Positions 40,165 to 47,503 of a stretch of 64,000 nt of DNA are shown here, piece by piece. Location: NCBI GenBank assembly GCA_035524335.1, contig DATKPE010000012.1, positions 1 through 64,000 on the forward strand, read 5' to 3'. A program made the position numbers and the translations under genes. Under the pieces are notes generated by a model. It was given only the letters and a program-made list of their open reading frames with translations. It had not been told where the DNA came from and did no database searches. The stretch comes from DATKPE01 sp035524335 (GTDB lineage: Bacteria; Bacteroidota; Ignavibacteria; UBA10030; SZUA-254). Position 1 is the stretch's first letter. Each line of letters opens with the position of its first letter.

Positions 40165-40608
40165 TCAGACCGGGCGGTCGAGCCGGAACCTGATGCGCAG
40201 GACATCCCCGGTATGGTCGGCGGAGACAATCCGGAACGCTCCTATTTCCGCGGTCGACCGGACATGCGGCCCGATGCAGGGACATGCGTCATAACTGCCG
40301 ATCCGGACGATGCGGAGAGTTTCGCCGGCTTCATCGGGAACCCTGCGGAGATTGAACAGCCGTGCGGCTTCGGTGCGCGGCATGAATTCCTCCGTCACCG
40401 GCAGATCGGCGGCGATGGTCTCGTTCATCCGCCGTTCGATCCCGGCGATTTCCGCGGCGGTCAGAGCCCGCGGAAACCGGTAATCGATGCGGGATTTTTT
40501 CCGTTCGACATGCGCATTGATACAGCGGCCGCAGTCGAACATCCGCACCATCGTCTGGTTGAGCATATGCTCGGCGGAGTGCATCGCAGGATCGTATTCC
40601 TTCGGCAT
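40165..40608 (-). CDS. AlaX-like stand-alone tRNA-editing domain
   Basis: 147 residues. It matches the second additional domain of Ala/Thr-tRNA synthetases: zinc-type motif HSAEHML (H10, H14) and a second motif CPCIGPHV with C111 and H115. The loop MFDCGRCINAHVERKKSRIDY is typical. Such proteins hydrolyse mischarged Ser- or Gly-tRNA(Ala). The gene faces its neighbours and ends 6 bp from the thioredoxin-like stop. The extra Cys pairs (C26/C29, C109) are unusual and could bind another metal. Confidence 0.82.
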   Translation of the reverse strand: MPKEYDPAMHSAEHMLNQTMVRMFDCGRCINAHVERKKSRIDYRFPRALTAAEIAGIERRMNETIAADLPVTEEFMPRTEAARLFNLRRVPDEAGETLRIVRIGSYDACPCIGPHVRSTAEIGAFRIVSADHTGDVLRIRFRLDRPV

Positions 40609-40693
40609 GATTGTGCGTTCCCCGGTGTGATACTCCCATGGTACGACACCGGCCCGATTTAATCAAATCGCCCGGATGACGCGGGCCGGGAGG

Positions 40694-40722
40694 TTGAACG
40701 GGGGAACGAACGTCGGTATCTT
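40694..40722 (+). promoter_or_regulatory. Sigma-70-type promoter of the nuclease gene
   Basis: TTGAAC, 17-bp spacer, TATCTT (followed by G). Predicted start near 40729, leader about 157 nt. The rest of the 40609-40885 gap shows no gene. Confidence 0.5.
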
Positions 40723-40885
40723 GTCTCACGCCGTTCACAGGAACGGCGACGATCGGATGTCTGATCGGGAGAGGTGATTACGGAGAGACGGTTTCCCGGA
40801 GAGCATTCCAGGATCGTTGAGTTCCAGTCATCGTTCATTCATTCCATCGTCTTCGGGTTCTTGAACATCTGCAGGATGGATACGA

Positions 40886-43219
40886 ATGAATCATTCCATT
40901 GATGGCTGGCGATCGTCCCTCCGGGTTGTGCTTTTCCTGGCGGTTTCTCTTCTCTGTTCCGTGACCGAAGCGTGGCCCTGGGGGGCCACCGGCCACCACA
41001 TCATCAACCTCAAGGCACCCATCCATCTTCCCGATTCCACCGGCCGGCTAAAAGCCGACAGCCTCTACTACGCGGCGCACGCCTCCGATGCCGACAACCG
41101 GAAGGTCTCCGGCGACACCTCCTTCTTCTCGGAATCTCTGCGTCACTTCATCGACATCGATTATTATCCGAATTTTCACTCGATTCCGCACAGCCTCGAT
41201 TCCATGATAGCACTCTACGGGAGGAGTACGGTGCATAATCAGGGGACCAACCCGTGGATCACCGTGATCCTGCTCGATACGCTCACGGCACAGCTCCGCA
41301 GGAACGATTACACCGACGCCGATCAGACCCTCGCCGATCTCGGCCATTACATCGGGGACGCGCATCAGCCGCTCCACTGCACCGAAAACTACGACGGCGC
41401 GATGACGGGCAACTCCGGGATTCACTCGCGGTACGAGACGACGATGATCAACGATTTTCAGACCCAGATCGTCATCACCCCGGCCTCCGTGCAGTACATC
41501 TCAGATCCGCTCGATTACATCTTCGGCTACATTTACCAATCGAACAGCTACGTCGACTCCATCATGGCGGCGGACACCTATGCCAGGAGCGTCTCCGGCG
41601 GTTCGACCTCCTCCACGGCGTATTACAACGCCCTCTGGCAGAAATGCAGCGGTTTCACCCTTCTGCAGTTCCAGCGGGCGACGGTCGACGTCGCGTCTCT
41701 CTGGTTCACGGCATGGGTCAACGCGCAGATGCCTCAGCTCCCGTCGAGCCAGATTGTCACCTCGGTCCTCGGTTCGGGCGTCATCATTCCCTCCGGCGCG
41801 ATCTCGATCCTGAACGGGCGCGATACCACCTTCAGCTTTTTCCCGGCGACGGGCTACCATTTCGACAGTCTGGTGGTCGACGGCGCGAAGGTCGATTCCA
41901 CGTCGACCTATACCTTTCACGGCGTCGATTCGGCGCATACGATCATGCCATGCTTCAGTGTGAACATGTACGCCATTGCCGCCGCTTCCGGTGCGAACGG
42001 AACCATCGTCCCCTCCGGTATCGTCAACGTTGCCTACGGAGCTTCCCAGTCGTTTGTCCTTACTCCCGCAACGGGCTACCATCCTGACAGTCTGCTGGTC
42101 GACGGGAGCCCGGTTTCGGTTTCCCCGGGATATACCTTCCCCGCGGTGTCCGCGAACCACTCGATCCGGGCGACATTCGCGGTCAATCTTTATGCCCTGA
42201 CCGCTTCTGCCGGTCCGCACGGGTCCATCATTCCCTCCGGTACCGTGCAGATCGCCTACGGCGACAGCCAGTCCTATGCCATCCGGCCGGATCCCGGATA
42301 TTTTGTCGACAGCGTTCTGATCGACGGCGTCTATTCCGGTTCCGATACGGCATATGTCTTCCGGGACGTCGGCCAGACGCACACCATCTCCGCGAGGTTC
42401 ACCGACGGCTCGGTCGCGCTCCAGCTGAGCGTCGCGGAGGGATGGAACCTCATCTCACTCCCGCTGGTGGTGCAGAATGCGGCTCTGAAGACGCTTTTTC
42501 CGACCGCCGGTTCCGAGGCGTACGCCTACAGCGGGGGATATCTGCCGTGTGATACGCTTGCGGGACTGACAGGATACTGGGTCAGGTTTTCCGCCGTCCA
42601 GGCTTTCAGCATTTCGGGGCATGCCGGGAGAGTCGACACGATCCCGGTCCAGAGCGGATGGAATCTCATCGGCGCAGGGAGCGTTCCGGTTCCTGTAACG
42701 AGTATCTTTTCGCCCGATTCCGGATTCAGCGTCTCCGCATTTTTCGGTTATGCCGCAGGGTACCGGCAGGTCGACTCTCTCTTACCCGGATCGGGCTATT
42801 GGGTAAAAGCCTCACAGCCGGGCAGGCTCATTCTGGGTGCGGCCGGCACATCGTCTGCACACAGGGTTGCCGTCCTTTCGCCACAGGAACTGCCGCCGCT
42901 CCCGCCGGCCGGTCCCGAGTCACGGCGTCTCCCCGCGTCGTTTGCGATGTTCCCGGCCTATCCGAATCCGTTCAATCCGACAGCCACCGTTCACTGCGAG
43001 CTCCCCGCAGACTCGCGGCTGTCGGTCCGCGTCTACAATCTCCTGGGCCAGGAAGTCGTCGCGGTGGCGGAGGGACTGCGGCCGGCCGGTGCGTACGATT
43101 TCCGCATCGACGGGTCGGGGCTGGCGAGCGGAGTATACTTCGTCCGGCTGAACGCGGTGACCGCAGAAGGCGCCGCCCGGTCGTTCACCTCCACGCAAAA
43201 AATAATTCTTTCCAAATAG
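40886..43219 (+). CDS. T9SS-secreted S1/P1-type nuclease (zinc-dependent) with InlB-like repeats
   Basis: 777 residues. After the signal peptide comes WPWGATGHHI (30-39); W32-G-A-x-G-H37 aligns with the mature N-terminal Trp and first His of P1 nuclease, which bind zinc through the Trp amino group. Further ligands: LRHFIDID near 86, DLGHYIGDAHQPLHCTENYDG near 150 and IHSRYE near 178. The family cleaves single-stranded nucleic acids or, in related enzymes, phospholipids. Three InlB-B-like repeats (DNA about 41745-42405) resemble those of the giant protein. A GWN/GYW twofold module and T9SS tail (ending IILSK) follow. It may serve phosphate or nucleotide scavenging or degrade extracellular DNA. 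Confidence 0.9.
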   Translation: MNHSIDGWRSSLRVVLFLAVSLLCSVTEAWPWGATGHHIINLKAPIHLPDSTGRLKADSLYYAAHASDADNRKVSGDTSFFSESLRHFIDIDYYPNFHSIPHSLDSMIALYGRSTVHNQGTNPWITVILLDTLTAQLRRNDYTDADQTLADLGHYIGDAHQPLHCTENYDGAMTGNSGIHSRYETTMINDFQTQIVITPASVQYISDPLDYIFGYIYQSNSYVDSIMAADTYARSVSGGSTSSTAYYNALWQKCSGFTLLQFQRATVDVASLWFTAWVNAQMPQLPSSQIVTSVLGSGVIIPSGAISILNGRDTTFSFFPATGYHFDSLVVDGAKVDSTSTYTFHGVDSAHTIMPCFSVNMYAIAAASGANGTIVPSGIVNVAYGASQSFVLTPATGYHPDSLLVDGSPVSVSPGYTFPAVSANHSIRATFAVNLYALTASAGPHGSIIPSGTVQIAYGDSQSYAIRPDPGYFVDSVLIDGVYSGSDTAYVFRDVGQTHTISARFTDGSVALQLSVAEGWNLISLPLVVQNAALKTLFPTAGSEAYAYSGGYLPCDTLAGLTGYWVRFSAVQAFSISGHAGRVDTIPVQSGWNLIGAGSVPVPVTSIFSPDSGFSVSAFFGYAAGYRQVDSLLPGSGYWVKASQPGRLILGAAGTSSAHRVAVLSPQELPPLPPAGPESRRLPASFAMFPAYPNPFNPTATVHCELPADSRLSVRVYNLLGQEVVAVAEGLRPAGAYDFRIDGSGLASGVYFVRLNAVTAEGAARSFTSTQKIILSK

Positions 43220-43273
43220 CGGCGCGCCGAAACCGGCCGGGAGCCGGTACCGCCGATCCGTTCCAGCTTGCTG

Positions 43274-43303
43274 ATGAGGCCTTCCGCCACCGGAAGGCCT
43301 CAT
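43274..43303 (+). terminator. Perfect 13-bp hairpin after the nuclease gene
   Basis: Arms of 13 bases starting ATGAGGCCTT and its exact complement around a CCAC loop, 55 bp after the nuclease stop. There is no T-run, so it may be a Rho-assisted terminator or 3-prime stabiliser. Confidence 0.5.
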
Positions 43304-43319
43304 GCATCTATGACGGGAC

Positions 43320-43348
43320 TTGACATTCTTCCCATCTCTCCGTACTAT
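43320..43348 (+). promoter_or_regulatory. Sigma-70-type promoter of the cupredoxin gene
   Basis: TTGACA, 17-bp spacer, TACTAT. Predicted start near 43355 and leader about 41 nt. Confidence 0.7.
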
Positions 43349-43395
43349 ATCCGCCATCAGGTATCATTCGTTCTTCTCTCCATACTGGGGGTCAT

Positions 43396-44049
43396 ATGAA
43401 AATATTCTGTTCTCTTCTTCTGCTCCTCGTTCTGAACCGGTTTCCGGCCTCCGCCGCCGTCGATACCGTGCTCAACGCCGGTTTCACCTTTTCTCCCTCC
43501 TCCATCACGATCCAGGCCGGGGATACCGTTCTGTTCCTCCTCGCTTCGATCCATACCGCGCGTGAAGTCACCGAGGAGACCTGGAACGCGAATGGCACGA
43601 CCTCGGACGGAGGATTCGATACACCGTTCGGCGGCGGGATGGTGGTGCTGACAACACCGGGGGTCTATTACTACGTTTGCAAGGTTCACGGTCCGTCCGG
43701 CATGAAGGGGACGATAACCGTTTCAGGGCCGACTGCGGTTGGGCAGGGACCGGCGGGACTGCCCGGGAGTTTCCGGCTCCGGCAGAATTATCCCAATCCG
43801 TTCAACCCGTCCACCGACATCCGATATGATCTCCCCGTGCAGAGTGAGGTTCATCTGGTCGTCTACGATCTTCGCGGAAATGTTGTCGCGAGGCTGGTGG
43901 ATAAGACAGAGCCGGCGGGGAGCTACGTGATACACTGGAACGCGTATGACCGTCCGAGCGGGGTCTATTTTTACACCTTCGAAGCGGCCGGGCGGGCGGG
44001 ATCGACCGGCGGGTACCGCACAATGGGAAAAATGCTGCTCATGAAATAA
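43396..44049 (+). CDS. T9SS-secreted cupredoxin (plastocyanin-like blue copper protein)
   Basis: 217 residues. Signal peptide about 1-20. The single cupredoxin domain (about 22-110) opens FTFSPSSITIQAGDTVLFLL and has all four type 1 copper ligands: H53 (SIHTAREV), C95 and H98 (YYYVCKVHG) and M103 (SGMKGTITV). A T9SS tail follows directly (QNYPNPFNPSTDI, ending MLLMK). It should carry electrons or bind copper at the cell surface, an unusual place for a small electron carrier. The following membrane protein gene is 39 bp away and probably co-transcribed. Confidence 0.92.
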   Translation: MKIFCSLLLLLVLNRFPASAAVDTVLNAGFTFSPSSITIQAGDTVLFLLASIHTAREVTEETWNANGTTSDGGFDTPFGGGMVVLTTPGVYYYVCKVHGPSGMKGTITVSGPTAVGQGPAGLPGSFRLRQNYPNPFNPSTDIRYDLPVQSEVHLVVYDLRGNVVARLVDKTEPAGSYVIHWNAYDRPSGVYFYTFEAAGRAGSTGGYRTMGKMLLMK

Positions 44050-44088
44050 AACGTCCCGCCCCAGCGGGCCGGCGAAAAGGAGCCGTTC

Positions 44089-44505
44089 ATGCGATTTGCC
44101 AGAATCGTCTATTCCATCGCGGCAGTCTACGGACTGCTGGTCACATTTCCGCTCTTTTTCATGGAGCGGCTGGTGGGGGAACAGGATCCTCCTCCGATGA
44201 CCCATGCCGAATATTATTACGCATTTATTTCCATCGCCGTCCTCTGGCAGATCATCTTTATCTTCATCGCGCGTGATCCCGTACGCTATCATCCTTTAAT
44301 GATATTTACGGTTTTCGAAAAAATGACGCTTCTGCCAGGGTTCTTCGTTCTGTTTCCCCAGCATCGGTATCCCTCATCCTGGATCGCCCTCGGAGGCCTT
44401 GATCTTTTCTTCGGTCTGCTGTTTGCGGTTTCATGGATGAAAACCGGCAGGCGATCCGCCGTGGATTCTTCCGGAAGTTCCGCACCTTCTTCCGGCGGCC
44501 GATAA
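44089..44505 (+). CDS. Small four-helix membrane protein
   Basis: 138 residues, ATG after AAAAGGAG. Four hydrophobic helices at about 6-26, 44-62, 70-90 and 98-116, with a soluble Ser-rich tail (RSAVDSSGSSAPSSGG). No family is recognised. Position directly after the copper protein could mean a role in the same process, but nothing in the sequence proves it (no Cys or His pairs that would suggest metal binding in the membrane). Confidence 0.75.
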   Translation: MRFARIVYSIAAVYGLLVTFPLFFMERLVGEQDPPPMTHAEYYYAFISIAVLWQIIFIFIARDPVRYHPLMIFTVFEKMTLLPGFFVLFPQHRYPSSWIALGGLDLFFGLLFAVSWMKTGRRSAVDSSGSSAPSSGGR

Positions 44506-44626
44506 CCTCTCTGCCCCGGGTGATGCATGCACACCGGCGTCCCGGCTTGCCATTTCCGGATAAAGGTCGTACAATTCTCTCCGGCCGAACCGGCCTGTCC
44601 GGAGAAATGTTGAAGATGCTGCCACA

Positions 44627-45994
44627 ATGCCCATAGGCCCGATGCCGTCGGCGAGAACAGTCATGCTGATCACCGCCTCTTCGCCTGAGATCAGGAGAGT
44701 GCGGCGGTCCCGCGTCCTGAATTTCCAGCAGATCACCATGCCGTATCTGGCCGCCTTCGTCCCGCCGTCGTGGCGGGTCATCCATTTCGACGAGGAAGCC
44801 GGGCCGGTCGACGAATCCATTCCCGCCGATCTCGTCGCGATGACCTTTCACACGCCGAGTGCCTATCATGCCTACGCCATGGCCGGAAGATTCCGGTCGA
44901 AGGGAATTCCGGTTGTCCTCGGCGGACCGCACGTGACGCTGATGCCCGATGAAGCCGAACGCCATGCCGATGCGATTTTCATCGGCGAGGCGGAAGAGGA
45001 ATGGCCCCGCTTTCTGAACGATTTCGGGAAGGGGATGATCAGGAAAAGATATCACCCGGCGGAAGTTCCGGACCTTGCCGTCGCGCCGGTGCCGGTCAGG
45101 GAGCATTTTCACCGGCGCGATCATACCGGCGGAGTGCTCTTTGCAACGCGCGGATGCACGCACGGCTGTGAATTCTGCACGCTCGCCGTCATGTACCGGC
45201 GTCTGTTCCGCACGCGGCCTGTGGATGCGGTCGCCGCGGAGTTCGCATCCTTCCGAGGGAAGATCGTGATTTTCTGGGACGACAACCTTGCGAACGACCG
45301 GGAGTATGCGAAGAAACTCTTCCGCGCGATCGCTCCCGCCGGGAAGTGGTGGAGCAGTCAGGTTAGCGTGGAGGCGGGGGCCGACGAGGAGTTTCTCCGT
45401 CTGGCCGCCCTCAGCGGATGCAAACAGCTGTTCCTCGGTCTCGAGTCGCTGTCGCAGGCGAGCATGGACGGCGCGGGAAAGAAATTCAACAGAGTCGACC
45501 GCTATGCGCGGATCATCGACAGGATCCACGCGCACGGGATAGCCGTCCAGGCCGGCATCGTGTTCGGATTCGATCACGACGATGAAACGATTTTTGAGAA
45601 GACCGTCCGTTTTCTGGATGCATCCGGTGTGCAGAACGCCACCTTCAACATTCTCACACCGTATCCCGGGACGCCGCTGTTCCTTCGCCTCCAACGGGAG
45701 GGACGCATTCTTTCGCGGGACTGGCGAAGGTACAACGGCCGCGGCGATGTGGTCTTCACGCCGAAGCTCATGAGCCCGGAGATCCTCCGTGACGGTTTCA
45801 TTTATGCAACGAAGCATTTCTATTCCGCCGGCAGTATCATGCGCAGGCTCGCACGATCGCCGGTCGGTCTCTGGTGGACACTTCCGCTGAATACCGCCTA
45901 CGCATCGGCACTGCTCCTTCACCCGGTATCCGTACCGGCGCTTCCTTCCCTCACCGCCGAATATCTGCCGGAGTCGGGTCCGCTTCCGGCATAA
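44627..45994 (+). CDS. B12-binding-type radical SAM protein
   Basis: 455 residues from ATG 44627; later Met codons (residue 6 or 13) are also possible since no strong ribosome site is seen. The N-terminal 150 residues resemble the cobalamin-binding Rossmann domain (LGGPHVTLMPDEA..DAIFIGEAEEEWP) but lack the DxHxxG His. The radical SAM core has C177-x3-C181-x2-C184 (RGCTHGCEFCTL), FWDDNLAND and GLESLSQ. The C-terminal extension is about 80 residues. Class B family members methylate or rearrange unactivated carbons, for instance in lipid or hopanoid tailoring; the substrate is unknown. The leader (44578-44605) can form a GC-rich hairpin. Confidence 0.88.
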   Translation: MPIGPMPSARTVMLITASSPEIRRVRRSRVLNFQQITMPYLAAFVPPSWRVIHFDEEAGPVDESIPADLVAMTFHTPSAYHAYAMAGRFRSKGIPVVLGGPHVTLMPDEAERHADAIFIGEAEEEWPRFLNDFGKGMIRKRYHPAEVPDLAVAPVPVREHFHRRDHTGGVLFATRGCTHGCEFCTLAVMYRRLFRTRPVDAVAAEFASFRGKIVIFWDDNLANDREYAKKLFRAIAPAGKWWSSQVSVEAGADEEFLRLAALSGCKQLFLGLESLSQASMDGAGKKFNRVDRYARIIDRIHAHGIAVQAGIVFGFDHDDETIFEKTVRFLDASGVQNATFNILTPYPGTPLFLRLQREGRILSRDWRRYNGRGDVVFTPKLMSPEILRDGFIYATKHFYSAGSIMRRLARSPVGLWWTLPLNTAYASALLLHPVSVPALPSLTAEYLPESGPLPA

Positions 45995-46339
45995 GATCAT
46001 TCATCTTTCCGGCCTGACCAGCCTGCGCGCTGGCTCCGCGGGAAACCCGTGAATTCGAAGTATAATGCGCATCCGGGATGCATCGGCGACAGGCAGGGAA
46101 AACCGTGTTGACCTTGTAGTATAAAATTCGGATCTTCGTACTGTGCCGCACGACCCGCCGGCTCTCCCGTTCCGGGATGGAACTGCCGGGCGATCATACA
46201 ATCCCCGTTCTTCATCACCCCCTGTCGTTCATGAATTCCAATCTCCTCCGAATCCGATACAGGCTGAGTAAACCAGACGAAGGATTTTTTTCACAACCGA
46301 CAGCGCCGGCGCCATCACGATGGAGCTTGAAATAATCTG
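45995..46339. other. Non-coding stretch, possibly further gene decay
   Basis: No frame has a convincing product. It lies directly upstream of a decayed T9SS gene end, so it may contain unrecognisable parts of the same lost gene. I see no RNA gene or repeats. Confidence 0.4.
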
Positions 46340-46494
46340 GACAGATACCGGTTTGCGGATATGCTTCTGCCGGGGCACGGGTACTGGGTGAATGTCGCCG
46401 GGGAAGGGATCCTGACGATCGGATCCGGGTCACCGCCCAGACCGATTCGAAGGAATCATTCGTGAAGACGTCCAAAATGCTTTTGATGAAGTAA
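46340..46494 (+). pseudogene. Remnant of a T9SS cargo gene
   Basis: One frame (from 46349) reads RFADMLLPGHGYWVNVAGEG then ILTIGSGS, which matches the L-x-PG-x-GYWV piece of the GWN/GYW modules in neighbouring T9SS proteins, and runs to a stop near 46461. Another frame then reads ESFVKTSKMLLMK and stops at 46494, the exact form of a T9SS C-terminus. The QNYPNPFNP block that should lie between is missing. So a secreted protein gene has been lost by internal deletion and frameshift, leaving its last parts. Confidence 0.8.
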
Positions 46495-46591
46495 TGGACG
46501 GAGAAGGGGAGGCCCGGAAAGCCCCGGATGGAGAATTCGGATCTTTTTGCCGGCGGCGGGGTCAGGGTGCGGTATTGCGGATCTGCATTGC

Positions 46592-46620
46592 TTGAAAGTT
46601 TAGCGGTTGTTTTGTATAAT
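46592..46620 (+). promoter_or_regulatory. Sigma-70-type promoter of the C70 peptidase operon
   Basis: TTGAAA, 17-bp spacer, TATAAT. Predicted start near 46627, leader about 189 nt before ATG 46816. The leader has no recognised riboswitch. Confidence 0.7.
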
Positions 46621-46815
46621 TTTGATACACGGCAGTTTTCTGCGCAATGGCGGCCATGCCCTGCCGGGTCCTTCCTTTGATCATCGCTCCTTCGTTCTTC
46701 TTGAACCCCGCCCCGTAATAACCGGCGCTCGTCCGACGGGCGGAGTCATATCGTTTTGACAGGGAATCGCATCCGGGTCCCTGCTGAATCTGACATGTGC
46801 AAGGAGATGACGCTT

Positions 46816-47490
46816 ATGCCGCACTCCAAAAATCGGTTCGTTTTGATCGCTGTCGCCCTCGGCCTGTTATTCCCGGTGGTTCATCGTACTCTGTTATCCC
46901 AGTCGCTGGACGATACGGTGAAGTCGGTTGCCCGCGAGGGGGTTCAGGCGTATCTGCAGAAAATACGGCCGGGGTCGGAAATGCGGTACGGATTCACCGA
47001 CCGGGCCGAATTCCGTTCGGTGGCCGTCGGATCTCCCATGCGGATCTATTCGATTCCCACCGATTCCCTCCGGGAGGAGATACGATCCGACCGGCGGTAT
47101 CTCATCGATATGGGAGAATGGAAGGTTCCCGTCATGATTGGCGACGAGACGAGGGCGATGCTGACGGTGGCGAAGGTCGGGGGAAGCCTGAAAGTGGTCG
47201 AGCTGAGCGGCGCCCAGCTGGCGCATGAGATCGACGAGTTCAGCAGGAGGCATCCGGCGGAGCGGAAAGGGTTTCTCCGGCTCTATCAGGCCCACTGCGA
47301 TTTTCTCATTCTGACCGGGACGGGAGGAACTGCCGAGAGGGGGGATCTTTATCCTCTCGGATCGGCGATGACGTCGTTCTCCCGCCAGCATCTGCAGGAC
47401 GGAAAACCGTACTCGTTCCGGGCGCTCCTGCCCGTTATCCGTCAGAAATACCGGGATGATCATTTGTTCCACGGAAAGACGGACAGGTGA
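46816..47490 (+). CDS. Exported protein encoded just before the C70 peptidase
   Basis: 224 residues from ATG 46816, 9 nt after a perfect AAGGAG; an in-frame start at 46756 or 46807 would spoil this spacing. The signal peptide is about 7-29 (FVLIAVALGLLFPVV). The mature part is an alpha/beta domain with EMRYGFTDRAEF, YLIDMGEWKVPVMIGD and a HCDFLILTGTGG stretch. No T9SS tail and no named family. It ends 13 bp before the peptidase start and shares its promoter. An inhibitor, chaperone or prodomain-like partner of the peptidase is a reasonable guess, by analogy with other secreted cysteine proteases. Confidence 0.8.
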   Translation: MPHSKNRFVLIAVALGLLFPVVHRTLLSQSLDDTVKSVAREGVQAYLQKIRPGSEMRYGFTDRAEFRSVAVGSPMRIYSIPTDSLREEIRSDRRYLIDMGEWKVPVMIGDETRAMLTVAKVGGSLKVVELSGAQLAHEIDEFSRRHPAERKGFLRLYQAHCDFLILTGTGGTAERGDLYPLGSAMTSFSRQHLQDGKPYSFRALLPVIRQKYRDDHLFHGKTDR

Positions 47491-47503
47491 GGGAGCCGGC
47501 GCC

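Noticed and set aside
44306..46000. 564-codon open frame on the minus strand
   Set aside because: It is antisense to the radical SAM gene, which has clear CxxxCxxC and fold motifs; the antisense product is Arg-rich without any domain.
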